Source of the DNA: Solidesulfovibrio carbinoliphilus subsp. oakridgensis
GTDB taxonomy: Bacteria > Desulfobacterota > Desulfovibrionia > Desulfovibrionales > Desulfovibrionaceae
DNA: 64,000 bases
Direction: 5' to 3'
Assembly (NCBI RefSeq): GCF_000177215.2
Contig: NZ_CM001368.1
Span: 248,001-312,000, forward strand
In this document: positions 32,182-40,641 of the stretch, in pieces
How positions within the stretch are numbered: position 1 is the stretch's first letter
How the letters are laid out: each line of letters opens with the position of its first letter
Program-made: the position numbers and the translations under genes
The notes under the pieces: model-generated
The model's input: the letters and a program-made list of their open reading frames with translations, nothing else
Told to the model about the DNA's origin: nothing
The model's database searches: none

Positions 32182-33885
32182 TCAATGCCCAGGCGGCGCG
32201 TCCACTCGCCAGTGGCGCAGCACCAAGGCGTCGAGTTCCTCGCCGGGAACGGGTTTTGAAAAGAAGAATCCCTGGGCGCTTTCGCAGCGCAGATCCGACA
32301 GCGCCGACCGGTGCTCGTCCAATTCCACCCCCTCGGCCACGACTTCGAGCCCCAGCTTGTGGGCCATGGCGATGATCGTGCGCACGATCTCCATGTTCTG
32401 CTCGGCCTCGTTCATGTTGCCCACAAAGGACCGGTCGACTTTCAGGCTGTCGAAGGGAAACCGCTGGATGTAGGAGAGCGACGAGTAGCCGGTGCCGAAG
32501 TCGTCGATGACCACCTTGAGCCGGAGGGACTTCAGGCGTTTGATGGTGGAGATGGCCTCGTCGGCGTCGTCCATGAGCACGGATTCGGTCAGTTCGAGCT
32601 TGACCAGGGACGGGTCGATGCCGGTTTCGGCCAGGATGGCGGCCACCTCGTCCACGAAGTCCGGGCGTTTGAACTGGCGGCCGGAGATGTTGACCGAAAG
32701 GGTCAGCCGGGCCGCGTCGGGGCTGGCCTTGGCCAGGGCCACCATGCGCCGGCAGGCCTGGCGCAGGATCATGGCCCCCAGTTCGTTGATGAGGCCCGTC
32801 TCCTCGGCGATGGGAATGAATTCCACGGGCGGGATGAGCCCCTGCCCGGGGCGCTGCCACCGGGCAAGCGCCTCGACGCCCGTGATCTCGCCGGTGCGAA
32901 GCGACACGATCGGCTGGTAATGGACCGTGATCTCGCCCGATTCCAGGGCATGGCGCAGGGCCATCTCCATTTCCATGCGGCGTTGGGTCAAAACCCGCAT
33001 GCCGGCGTCAAAGACCGTGAAGTGGTCGCCGCCGTGCTCCTTGGAACTGTACATGGCGTTGTCCGCGTCGCGCAGCACCTGGTCAGGATGTTCGTAGACC
33101 GCCGAGCCAAGGACCACCCCGATGCTGCAGGTGACGAAAATTTCCTGCTTTTTGAGGCGGAAGGGCGCGGCCAGCTCGCGCAGCACATTGGCGGCCATGG
33201 AGCTTGTCTCCTCCATGCCGGCCACGTCCTCGATCAGGATGGCGAATTCGTCGCCCCCGAACCGGGCCAGGGTGTCCACGTCGCGCAGGAGCTTTTGCAG
33301 GCGGTTGGCGATGATCATGAGCAGCCGGTCGCCGGTGACGTGGCCGAAGGTCTTGTTGACCAGCTTGAACCGGTCCATGTCGAGGTAGAGGACCGCGTAC
33401 AGGGCGTCGGGATTGCGCTTCTGGCGCCGGATGGCCTGGTCCAGGCGGTTGATGAAGAGCGCCCGGTTGAACAGCCCGGTCAGGGTGTCGTGGAAGGCGT
33501 CGTGGAGGATGTGCTCCTCGAGCTGCTTTTCCCGGGAGATGTCCGTCAGGCTGACCAGGGCCCCGGGGACATCGCCGGCGAGCGGAGTGACGCACAAGGC
33601 CCGCCAGACCGGCACCTGGGCCGCGCCGCACGGCAGGTCCATGGTGTAGCGCGACGTCCTGGCCCCGAGCACCGAGGCCAAGCCCTCGCGCACGGCGGCG
33701 GCGGCGGTGGGGGAGAGGATCCTGTCGCAATAGCCGGTGAAACGGCGGCCGATGGCGTCGCCGGCGTCGATTTCGTTTAGAAGGGTCAGGCAGGAGGCGT
33801 TGGCGGCAACGACCAATCCGGCCGTATCGAGCACGGCTGCATGGGAAGGGAGGGATTCCAGAAGGTCGCGTGATTCGGGAAGCAT
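32182..33885 (-). CDS. PAS-GGDEF-EAL cyclic-di-GMP protein
   Basis: 567 residues from ATG 33885 (TTG 33915 is an in-frame alternative). A PAS-like domain (about 10-125) is followed by a GGDEF domain with intact RFGGDEFAIL. An inhibitory-site RDVD stands exactly five residues before GGDEF. The EAL domain has EALARW, NISGRQF, ELTES, DDFGTGYSS and EGVE, so both synthase and phosphodiesterase motifs are complete. Net activity cannot be told from sequence. There is no membrane segment. It makes or degrades c-di-GMP, which typically controls motility and attachment. Confidence 0.93.
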   Translation of the reverse strand: MLPESRDLLESLPSHAAVLDTAGLVVAANASCLTLLNEIDAGDAIGRRFTGYCDRILSPTAAAAVREGLASVLGARTSRYTMDLPCGAAQVPVWRALCVTPLAGDVPGALVSLTDISREKQLEEHILHDAFHDTLTGLFNRALFINRLDQAIRRQKRNPDALYAVLYLDMDRFKLVNKTFGHVTGDRLLMIIANRLQKLLRDVDTLARFGGDEFAILIEDVAGMEETSSMAANVLRELAAPFRLKKQEIFVTCSIGVVLGSAVYEHPDQVLRDADNAMYSSKEHGGDHFTVFDAGMRVLTQRRMEMEMALRHALESGEITVHYQPIVSLRTGEITGVEALARWQRPGQGLIPPVEFIPIAEETGLINELGAMILRQACRRMVALAKASPDAARLTLSVNISGRQFKRPDFVDEVAAILAETGIDPSLVKLELTESVLMDDADEAISTIKRLKSLRLKVVIDDFGTGYSSLSYIQRFPFDSLKVDRSFVGNMNEAEQNMEIVRTIIAMAHKLGLEVVAEGVELDEHRSALSDLRCESAQGFFFSKPVPGEELDALVLRHWRVDAPPGH

Positions 33886-33939
33886 GGCCCTTCGTCGTTG
33901 GTATGCGGTGATCAAAACGGCTGTCGCAACGGTTGGGAG

Positions 33940-33968
33940 AATGTAAAGTTTTTAAATCCCACCGTCAA
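33940..33968 (-). promoter_or_regulatory. Candidate sigma-70 promoter of the GGDEF-EAL gene
   Basis: On the minus strand TTGACG and TACATT are separated by 17 nt. Predicted start is near 33933, about 48 nt before ATG 33885. Confidence 0.5.
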
Positions 33969-34575
<607 letters not shown>

Positions 34576-34600
34576 CTGCATTGATCCCGCACGGGATCGG

Positions 34601-34629
34601 CCGCGCCGGGAAACCGGCGCGGTTTTTTT
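34601..34629 (+). terminator. Intrinsic terminator of the ferredoxin gene
   Basis: CCGCGCCGG/CCGGCGCGG with a GAAA loop (34601-34622) is followed by T7 (34623-34629). Confidence 0.93.
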
Positions 34630-34754
34630 GTCGCCGTCCCCTGGCCGCCTCCCCCCCTTTCGGCCGTCGAAAACCTTCGACTTCCCACCCCCCCCCTGTC
34701 CCGGGCCGGCGCTTTTCCGACGCCCGAGCCGGCCGGCTCTTTTGGCGACATGCA

Positions 34755-34781
34755 TAAGCCTTTGCCGGAAACGTCCGATAA
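34755..34781 (+). promoter_or_regulatory. Possible sigma-28 promoter
   Basis: TAAG-N15-TCCGATAA differs from the FliA consensus TAAA-N15-GCCGATAA by one base in each element, with exact spacing. It lies upstream of the 49-residue gene. Confidence 0.33.
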
Positions 34782-34868
34782 GAGGCGTGAAGGTTCCCGC
34801 CTCCGGACGCGCAAGCAGCGCCTGTGGAAAAGGAACGTTTCTTGCTTAGATATGAGGCGTGAGGATTC
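34777..34868. repeat. 20-nt direct repeat pair upstream of the small gene
   Basis: GATAAGAGGCGTGAAGGTTC (34777-34796) recurs with three changes at 34849-34868, 72 nt apart. The second copy directly follows the sigma-54-like site. They may be regulator half-sites or a small duplication. Confidence 0.45.
34831..34846 (+). promoter_or_regulatory. Candidate sigma-54 promoter of the 49-residue gene
   Basis: AGGAACGTTTCTTGCT matches TGGCACG-N4-TTGCW except for the first and fourth bases, with exact GG-N10-GC spacing. Predicted start is near 34857, about 33 nt before ATG 34890. Confidence 0.55.
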
Positions 34869-34889
34869 GCTTCCGAGCGAGGTGCCACC

Positions 34890-35039
34890 ATGAAGCGTTT
34901 TCGTAATTACCTGCAACACCGGCTCAATCCCGTGCATATGTACTGTCGGCTCATGGATTTCGGCCTGGCCGATGCCAGGGCCCGGCAGGTCTGTTCCGTG
35001 TACGAACGTTTCATCTACAAAGGCCTGCTGTTTCATTAG
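34890..35039 (+). CDS. 49-residue basic protein of unknown function
   Basis: A short gene from ATG 34890 with GAGG about 8 nt upstream. The protein begins MKRFRNYLQHRLNPVHMYCR and is basic and helical, with two cysteines and an aromatic C-terminus (YERFIYKGLLFH). It has no signal peptide and no recognised domain. A well-formed sigma-54-like promoter and a possible sigma-28 site precede it, which argues that it is expressed and may be linked to motility. It could also be a leader peptide for the DUF1786 gene 200 nt downstream. Confidence 0.55.
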   Translation: MKRFRNYLQHRLNPVHMYCRLMDFGLADARARQVCSVYERFIYKGLLFH

Positions 35040-35236
35040 GACACAGGCCAAGGCCCGTGCGCCGGCATTTCCCGCGGCGGCCACCCCTTTTCCGGGCCGG
35101 CGGCGCGCCTTTCCGCCCGGTGTACGTTTTTTTCCCACACTGTCGCTTTTCGTTCCATTTTCGTAACCAGCCTCCTGCCTTGAACCGCGCGCGTTTCTGT
35201 CGTAATATCAAGCTTTGCATCCGCAAGGAGAAACCC

Positions 35237-36271
35237 ATGGCCGAACGCGCGCTGTGTCTTGATATCGGTTCCGGCACCCAGGACGTCTATTATTACAATC
35301 CCGCCCTGGAGCCGGAAAACTGTCCCAAATTCGTGCTGCCCGCTCCGGCCCGGCTCGTGGCCGCCCGGCTCGCCGAACTGACCCTTGCCGGCAAGCCCGT
35401 GTATCTGTGCGGCCGCAACATGGGCGGGGGCTTTTTCAAGGCCGTCAAGGCCCACCTCAAGGCCGGACTGCCGCTGGCCGCCCACCCCGATGCCGTCTGG
35501 GCCCTGACCGACGATCCCGAACGGCTGCGCGCCACCCTTGGCATTGCCGTCACCGACCATCGGCCGGACGGTCACGTGCCCCTGCCGCTGGCCGACTACG
35601 AGCCTGGCTTCTGGAAGGCCTTCCTCGCCGCCGCTTCCCTGCCGGAACCGGAGCTCGTCCTGGCCTGCGCCCAGGACCACGGCCTGCACCCCGGCAAGAG
35701 CAGCCGCGAAGGCCGCTTCAAGCTCTGGGAAAAATTCCTGCGCGAGGCCGACGGCCGGCCGGACGCCCTGGTCTACGAAACGCCGCCCCGGGAACTGACC
35801 CGGCTGGCCGTGCTCCAGCAGTCCATCGGCGGGGGGCCGGTGGCCGATTCCGCCGCCGCCGCCGTGCTCGGCCTCCTCACCGACCCGGTCATCAAAGCCC
35901 GAACCGCCGAAACCGGGGCCATGCTCGTCAACATCGGCAACAGCCACACCCTGGCCGCCCTGGTTTTCCGGGACCGCATCCACGGCATCTACGAACACCA
36001 TACCGGCATGCTCACGCCCGAGGAAGTCTGGGCCGACCTCGAACGCTTCCGCCGGGGCGCCCTGCCAAACGCCGAAGTCTTCGACCGCGGCGGCCACGGC
36101 TGCCTGACCCTGCCGCTGCCCGACCCCAGCTGCATCTTTCCTTACACCTCGGTCATCGGCCCCAAACGGGCCCTCCTGACCGGCTTCGACGTCGACTTCC
36201 CCAGCCCCGGCGGCGACATGATGCTCACCGCCTGCTTCGGCCTGGCCCGCTGGCTGCGCGAACGCAGGTAG
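35237..36271 (+). CDS. DUF1786 family protein (ASKHA-like fold)
   Basis: 344 residues. The start ALCLDIGSGTQDVYYYNPAL resembles the phosphate-1 loop of actin/Hsp70/sugar-kinase folds (DxGSGTxD). A second segment, GAMLVNIGNSHTLAALVF, resembles the phosphate-2 loop. Related DUF1786 proteins occur in anaerobes, sometimes near radical-enzyme activation genes, but no reaction is established. AAGGAG precedes ATG 35237; the longer frame to 35057 is spurious. Monocistronic, ending in a dispersed repeat. Confidence 0.8.
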   Translation: MAERALCLDIGSGTQDVYYYNPALEPENCPKFVLPAPARLVAARLAELTLAGKPVYLCGRNMGGGFFKAVKAHLKAGLPLAAHPDAVWALTDDPERLRATLGIAVTDHRPDGHVPLPLADYEPGFWKAFLAAASLPEPELVLACAQDHGLHPGKSSREGRFKLWEKFLREADGRPDALVYETPPRELTRLAVLQQSIGGGPVADSAAAAVLGLLTDPVIKARTAETGAMLVNIGNSHTLAALVFRDRIHGIYEHHTGMLTPEEVWADLERFRRGALPNAEVFDRGGHGCLTLPLPDPSCIFPYTSVIGPKRALLTGFDVDFPSPGGDMMLTACFGLARWLRERR

Positions 36272-36277
36272 GAGGAA

Positions 36278-36530
36278 GATGCCTCCGGCGGCCGGGGGGG
36301 ATCATCCCCCCCGGACCCCCTGAACGAGGCAGGCAGGGATTGGGGCGGGCGGGTGGAAGCGCGGTCTTGGGCGGGTGTGCGACGCCGGTCCGATTCCGGC
36401 CATCCCGGCCCCTTGCCTCGGGGATGTGGCGAGCGTCGTTTTTTTCCCGACTGCTGCGTGGTCGCAAAGCCTGTCCTCCTTCCGGGTGGGTCCGGGAGGG
36501 GGTGACCCCCTCCCGGCCGCCGGAGGCATC
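36278..36530. repeat. Intergenic palindromic repeat, copy 3 (253-bp unit)
   Basis: Both ends are GATGCCTCCGGCGGCCGGG in perfect inverted orientation. Each end has its own inner palindrome (GGGGGGGATCATCCCCCC-type at the left, an arm pair around GTGAC at the right). The 150-bp centre is unrelated to copy 2. It fills the junction between convergent genes, and T7 follows the right end. Confidence 0.8.
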
Positions 36531-36555
36531 TTTTTTTCTTTCTTTTCCTCCCGCC

Positions 36556-37410
36556 TCACTCGCCTATTTCCGCGAACGCTGTCCGGGCCACTCCCAGGCC
36601 GTTGAGCGCCGCCGGGAAGCCGGCGTAGACGGCCATCTGGATAAGCACCTCCACGATCTGCTCGCGGCTGACGCCAACGGCGCGGGCGGCTTTGACGTGC
36701 ACCTTGAGTTGCGGCTCCATGGTGCCCCGGGCCGTGGCGGCGGCGATCATGGCGATTTCCTTGTGCGCCGGCGTGAGGATGTTTCGGGCGATGACGTCGC
36801 CGTAGGAGAAGTCGAGGATGAAGCCGGCCATGTCGGGTGCGAGGTCGGCCAGGGAGTCGAGGACCTGCCGGCCGGCGTTCCGGCTGGTGGCCTCGAGGGC
36901 GGCCAGTCCCCGGGTGCGGCGATCCGTGGTTTCGGGAGCGGGGGCGGGGGGCGGGGTGACGCCGCGGTCGGCGAAGACCTGCCGGGCGGCGGCCAGGCCG
37001 TTGAGGCCGGCGGGAAAGCCGGCGAAGACGGTGGTGACGTAGAGGATTTCGATGATTTCGGCGGGCGAGAGGCCGGCGGCGAGTCCGGCCTCGATGTGAA
37101 ACCGCAGTTGCGGCGCGGCGTTGCCGAGGGCCGCCAGGGCGGCGATGGTGGCGGTCTGGCGCAGGGCCGGGCTCAAGCCCGGCCGGGTGAAGACGTCGCC
37201 GTAGCCGAATTCGACGACAAAGCGGGCCATGTCCGGCGCGATGTCGGCCAGGGATTCCTGGACGGTCCGGGCCTTTTCCGGCGCCAGGGCGCTGAGGGCG
37301 GCCCAGCCCCGGTCGTAGCGTTCGTTCATGTCGGTTCCTCCCCGGGTTGCGGTTGCGGTCAGGGCGATGGCCAGAACCAGTGCGGACAGTGTGCATGTTT
37401 TCCGAAGCAT
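36556..37410 (-). CDS. Tandem carboxymuconolactone decarboxylase-like protein, secreted
   Basis: 284 residues with two CMD domains (about 35-145 and 160-280) that resemble each other (FGYGDVFTRPGLSPALRQTA and FSYGDVIARNILTPAHKEIA). A signal peptide (LSALVLAIALTATATRG) precedes the first. The AhpD-type CxxC pair is absent, so the protein is in the decarboxylase-like group. ATG 37410 has AGGAGG upstream. A second ATG at 37329 also has GGGGAGGAA before it and would give a cytosolic form. It is divergent from a LysR regulator that probably controls it. Substrate unknown. Confidence 0.83.
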   Translation of the reverse strand: MLRKTCTLSALVLAIALTATATRGGTDMNERYDRGWAALSALAPEKARTVQESLADIAPDMARFVVEFGYGDVFTRPGLSPALRQTATIAALAALGNAAPQLRFHIEAGLAAGLSPAEIIEILYVTTVFAGFPAGLNGLAAARQVFADRGVTPPPAPAPETTDRRTRGLAALEATSRNAGRQVLDSLADLAPDMAGFILDFSYGDVIARNILTPAHKEIAMIAAATARGTMEPQLKVHVKAARAVGVSREQIVEVLIQMAVYAGFPAALNGLGVARTAFAEIGE

Positions 37411-37448
37411 GGTCGCCTCCTGATCGGTTGCGGCCAGCCTAGGCGTGT

Positions 37449-37508
37449 TGGATCGAGAGGTGAAATACCGATTTACACGTCGATTGAGACGTGGAAAATA
37501 TCGATCCA
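37449..37508. promoter_or_regulatory. Candidate LysR operators between the divergent genes
   Basis: CACGTC-N6-GACGTG (37476-37493) is a perfect inverted repeat. A wider pair TGGATCGA (37449-37456) and TCGATCCA (37501-37508) flanks it symmetrically. Divergent LysR genes usually bind such sites in the shared region. Confidence 0.55.
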
Positions 37509-38389
37509 TGGAACTGCGGGATTGCGTCTGTTTTGCGGCCGTGGCCGAGGAGCTGCATTTCGGCCGGGCGGCGGCGCGGCTGCACATGGCCCAGCCGCCG
37601 CTCAGCCAGCGCATCCGGGCTCTGGAAGAGGAGCTTGGGGCCAGGCTTTTTGTCCGCACCAGCCGGAAGGTGGCCCTGACGCCGGCCGGCGAGGCCTTCT
37701 GGCGCGAGGCGGCGGCGCTTCTGGAACAGGCGGCCAAGGCCGGGGAAACGGCCCGGCGGGTGGCGGCGGGGCTGGCCGGCCGGCTGACGGTGGGGTTCGT
37801 CAATCCGGCCATGGACGCCTTCCTGTCGGACGCTCTGGCGCGGTTGCGGCGGAGCGCGCCGGCGGTGGAGTTGCGGCTTGTCGAGATGACCACCCGGGAC
37901 CAGGAACAGGCCCTGGCCGGCGGGCGGCTGGATGTGGGCTTCGTGCGGTTCGCCGGCCAGGACATTCCCGGCGCGACGGTGGCGGTCGTCTCCCGGGAAC
38001 CCTACCTCCTGGCCCTGCCGGCCGGACACCGTCTGGCGAGGCTCAAGCGGGTCCCCCTGGCCGCGCTGGACGCCACGCCGCTGGTCATGCCGCCCCGGGC
38101 CCAGCTTCCGGCCCTACGCGCGGCCATGGAGGCCGCCTTGGCCACGGCCGGGGTCCGGCTGGCCACGGCCCAGGAAGCGGCTTCGAAATTCACCACGTTA
38201 TCCTTGGTCGCGGCCGGCCTCGGCCCGGCGTTCCTGCCCGCCTCGGTCCGGGTGTGGAAGCGGGCGGGCGTGGTCTACCGCGATATCGACGGCGACCTGC
38301 CCCTGGTGGAACTGGCCGCCATCCGGCCCGAGGGCCGGGAGAACGCGGCCGTGGACCGGCTGCTCGCAACCATCCCGAAGCCGGCCTAG
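37508..38389 (+). CDS. LysR-family transcriptional regulator
   Basis: 293 residues. The N-terminal winged helix-turn-helix (FAAVAEELHFGRAAARLHMA, then QPPLSQRIRALEEELGARLF) is typical, and the rest is a two-lobed substrate-binding-like effector domain. ATG 37508 gives the canonical MELRDCVCF start with no upstream extension needed. It is divergent from the secreted CMD-repeat gene (97-nt gap with inverted repeats), which is its probable target along with itself. The effector is unknown. Confidence 0.92.
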   Translation: MELRDCVCFAAVAEELHFGRAAARLHMAQPPLSQRIRALEEELGARLFVRTSRKVALTPAGEAFWREAAALLEQAAKAGETARRVAAGLAGRLTVGFVNPAMDAFLSDALARLRRSAPAVELRLVEMTTRDQEQALAGGRLDVGFVRFAGQDIPGATVAVVSREPYLLALPAGHRLARLKRVPLAALDATPLVMPPRAQLPALRAAMEAALATAGVRLATAQEAASKFTTLSLVAAGLGPAFLPASVRVWKRAGVVYRDIDGDLPLVELAAIRPEGRENAAVDRLLATIPKPA

Positions 38390-38448
38390 GCCGGCACCGT
38401 CCCTTTCATTGCACTTGCATGGGCAGGGGTCCGACAACCGACACGGTC

Positions 38449-38533
38449 CCCCCATGGGGGAGGGTTCGGGAGGGGATCATCCCCCTCCCGGTGGGGTCCG
38501 GGCCAGGGCCCCGGCCGCCGGCGGCATGCCGCC
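38449..38533. repeat. Intergenic palindromic repeat, copy 4 (degenerate)
   Basis: A palindrome with GATCATC-like centre (around 38469-38490) is followed by the right end CCCCGGCCGCCGGCGGCATG, which differs from the family end by two bases. No left terminal repeat is seen. It fills the junction of the convergent LysR and YitT genes and abuts the yitT-family stop codon. Confidence 0.6.
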
Positions 38534-39385
38534 TCAATACACCTTGCGTCTGGAAAAGCCCTCGCCAAGGACGTTAAACGTGTTCTCCACCACGAAAAAG
38601 GCGTTTGGATCGTGGGAGAAGACCAGTTCTTCCAGGCGTTTGATCTGCACGGTGTTGGTGATGGTCAGGATGACCCGTTTGGATTTTCCGGTATAGGCCC
38701 CGGCGCCGTGAAGAAACGTGGCCCCGCGCCGCAGGTTGTGGATGATGTCCCGGGCGATGGCGTCGGCCTTGTCGGAGATGATGAACACCATCTTGCGCTG
38801 GTTGAAAAGCGACAGGAAATAGTCCATGACCTTGGAGTTGGTGTAGGACAGGATGATGGAGTAGAGTACGAGCGTCGGTTCGTAAAAGGCCAGTCCGGCG
38901 GCGAATACGGCCAGATTGAAGAAGAAATTGAATTGCCCGATGCGCAGGTTGTATTTCTGGTTGAGCCAGATGGCCAGGATGTCGGTGCCGCCGGCCGAGC
39001 CCAGGGACCGCAGCATGATGCCCGATCCCGCGCCCATGACCGCGCCGCCGAAGATGGCGGCCAGGAGCGGGTCCGCGATGAGGGCCCGGGCCGGCAGGAG
39101 CTGCATGGTGGCGCTGATCGCGCCCATGCCGAAGAGGGTGTAGAGGAAAAAGCGCCGCGACAGGCTGTGCCAGCCAAGAAGCATCAGCGGCACGTTCAGG
39201 AGGAAATAGAGGACCCCCGGGCCGAACAGGCCGGTCAGATAGTAGAGGAGCAGGGCCACGCCGGAGATGCCGCCGGCCATGAGGCCCTTGCCGACGACGA
39301 TCTCCTGGATGCCGACGCTGAAAACGGACGCGCCGAAGGTCAAGAGGCCCAGGTTCCAGAGGATGGAGCGGTGTTTTGCCAACAT
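38534..39385 (-). CDS. YitT-family (DUF161/DUF2179) membrane protein
   Basis: 283 residues. Five to six hydrophobic segments occupy the first 200 residues (LGLLTFGASVFSVGIQEIVV, GVLYFLLNVPLMLLGW and others). A C-terminal soluble DUF2179 domain follows (VILTITNTVQIKRLEELVFS, ending FNVLGEGFSRRKVY). ATG 39385 is preferred because the in-frame TTG 39421 lies inside a perfect 19-bp inverted repeat. The family is widespread and of unknown transport role. Confidence 0.85.
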   Translation of the reverse strand: MLAKHRSILWNLGLLTFGASVFSVGIQEIVVGKGLMAGGISGVALLLYYLTGLFGPGVLYFLLNVPLMLLGWHSLSRRFFLYTLFGMGAISATMQLLPARALIADPLLAAIFGGAVMGAGSGIMLRSLGSAGGTDILAIWLNQKYNLRIGQFNFFFNLAVFAAGLAFYEPTLVLYSIILSYTNSKVMDYFLSLFNQRKMVFIISDKADAIARDIIHNLRRGATFLHGAGAYTGKSKRVILTITNTVQIKRLEELVFSHDPNAFFVVENTFNVLGEGFSRRKVY

Positions 39386-39403
39386 GGCCCTGTAGGTATG
39401 CAA

Positions 39404-39447
39404 GGCCGGCGGCAAGGGCAAGGGGACGCTTGCCCTTGCCGCCGGCC
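39404..39447. repeat. Perfect 19-bp inverted repeat between divergent genes
   Basis: Arms 39404-39422 and 39429-39447 are perfect complements with a 6-nt loop. It lies in the leader of the YitT gene and upstream of the gene at 39520. No T-run. Possible mRNA leader hairpin or protein site. Confidence 0.6.
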
Positions 39448-39519
39448 CCGGGCCGGGTGTAGCCGTCAGGTCGTGGGAGAGGCCCGGCCGTTTTGGCCGT
39501 GGCCGGGGGAGGAGGCGTC

Positions 39520-40239
39520 GTGGAGGATGTGCTGGCCCATCTGGATACCATTCTGTGGGCCTTGGCGGGCAAGGCGGCGGATTTCTGCCTGAACGTCGCG
39601 ATCCTGGCCGGGCGCCAGGCCCTGGATTGGGCCCTGGCCGTGGCCGGGTGGATAGGGATTCTGGCCGCCAAGGTCGCGGCCGTACCGTTGTGGGTGTCCG
39701 TGCCGGGCGCGGTGCTCCTCGTCGGGCTTGGGGTCTGCTACGCCCTGCGCCAGCGGCTCTACGACCGGGTGCTGGTCTACCACCTCGTATGGCTGCGGCG
39801 GCAGGGGTATGGCAAGCAGGTTTTCCAGGTGCGCCGGGGAGCGGTGCGAAAGACGGTGGCGGCCATGGCCCGGCCGGTGCCGCTGCCGGACCGCTTCGAG
39901 ACCCTCGCGGTCTACGAGGCCGTGGCCGACCGCTACCTCGTGGCCTACGGCCTCTGCGGCCAGGCGACCGGGGTGGCCGAGGGCGTGCGGACCTACCGGC
40001 GCGACCGGCGGGCCGGGCTGGCGGCCATGGGCGCGGACCTGATCCGGCATTTCCGGGCCAATGTCCGCTTGCTCCATGCCGACAGCGAGCTGCGGGCGCT
40101 TTTTGCGGTCCTGGATGCCGTTGACCCGGATTTCGCGGCCTGCCGACCGGCCTTGCCGGGCGAACGCAAAAGCGGCGGCCCGGGACCGGGCCCGGACCGC
40201 CGCTGCCAGGGCGGGGAAACGGCCTACGGCGTCAGCTGA
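39520..40239 (+). CDS. Membrane protein of unknown function (239 aa)
   Basis: Two adjacent hydrophobic stretches (ALAVAGWIGILAAKVAAVPLW and VPGAVLLVGLGVCYAL) are followed by a basic soluble domain with conserved-looking aromatics (VLVYHLVWLRRQGYGKQVFQ). I recognise no family. GTG 39520 is chosen because GGAGGAGG lies just before it; GTG 39529 and TTG 39493 are alternatives. The gene's last 16 nt overlap the end of the convergent SH3-domain gene. Confidence 0.6.
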   Translation: MEDVLAHLDTILWALAGKAADFCLNVAILAGRQALDWALAVAGWIGILAAKVAAVPLWVSVPGAVLLVGLGVCYALRQRLYDRVLVYHLVWLRRQGYGKQVFQVRRGAVRKTVAAMARPVPLPDRFETLAVYEAVADRYLVAYGLCGQATGVAEGVRTYRRDRRAGLAAMGADLIRHFRANVRLLHADSELRALFAVLDAVDPDFAACRPALPGERKSGGPGPGPDRRCQGGETAYGVS

Positions 40240-40625
40240 CGCCGCTTGACCCAGCCGTCGATGGGGGTGCCGGGAACGTGCACCCGCACGAAGGGGCCTT
40301 CCCAGCCGACGATGCGCACGGGCGTGCCGTAGGTCAGGGACGTGACCGGCGGACAGCCTTCGCCCGGGCAGGAGTGGACGGTGATGGCCCGGCGGGCCAC
40401 CTGCTTGATGTTGGGATCATAGCCCGGGGGCGGGGCATAGGCCGGCGGCGGGGCGTAGGCCGGTGGCGGCGCGTACTGCGGCGGGGGCGGGGGGCCGGCC
40501 GGACGGCAGGCCGCGCCGGCCCAGACATAGCCGGGCGGGCAGATCGGTTGGGCCGTGCCCGGCGTCGGCCCGGCCAGCATGGCGGTGGCGACAAGCAGAA
40601 AGGCGATGGCGACAAGGCGCTTCAT
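40224..40625 (-). CDS. Secreted proline-rich SH3-domain protein
   Basis: 133 residues. A signal peptide (RLVAIAFLLVATAMLAG, cleavage near GTAQP) is followed by a small cysteine pair (CPPGYVWAGAAC) and a proline/tyrosine repeat (three copies of YAPPPA or similar). A C-terminal bacterial SH3 domain follows (about 78-133; TYGTPVRIVGWEGPFVRVHV, then GWVKRRQLTP). Such domains often bind peptidoglycan peptides. It is followed 16 nt upstream on its strand by the repeat-rich secreted gene, probably co-transcribed. Ends overlap with the convergent gene. Confidence 0.8.
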   Translation of the reverse strand: MKRLVAIAFLLVATAMLAGPTPGTAQPICPPGYVWAGAACRPAGPPPPPQYAPPPAYAPPPAYAPPPGYDPNIKQVARRAITVHSCPGEGCPPVTSLTYGTPVRIVGWEGPFVRVHVPGTPIDGWVKRRQLTP

Positions 40626-40641
40626 GGCGTCCCCCTGGGGC

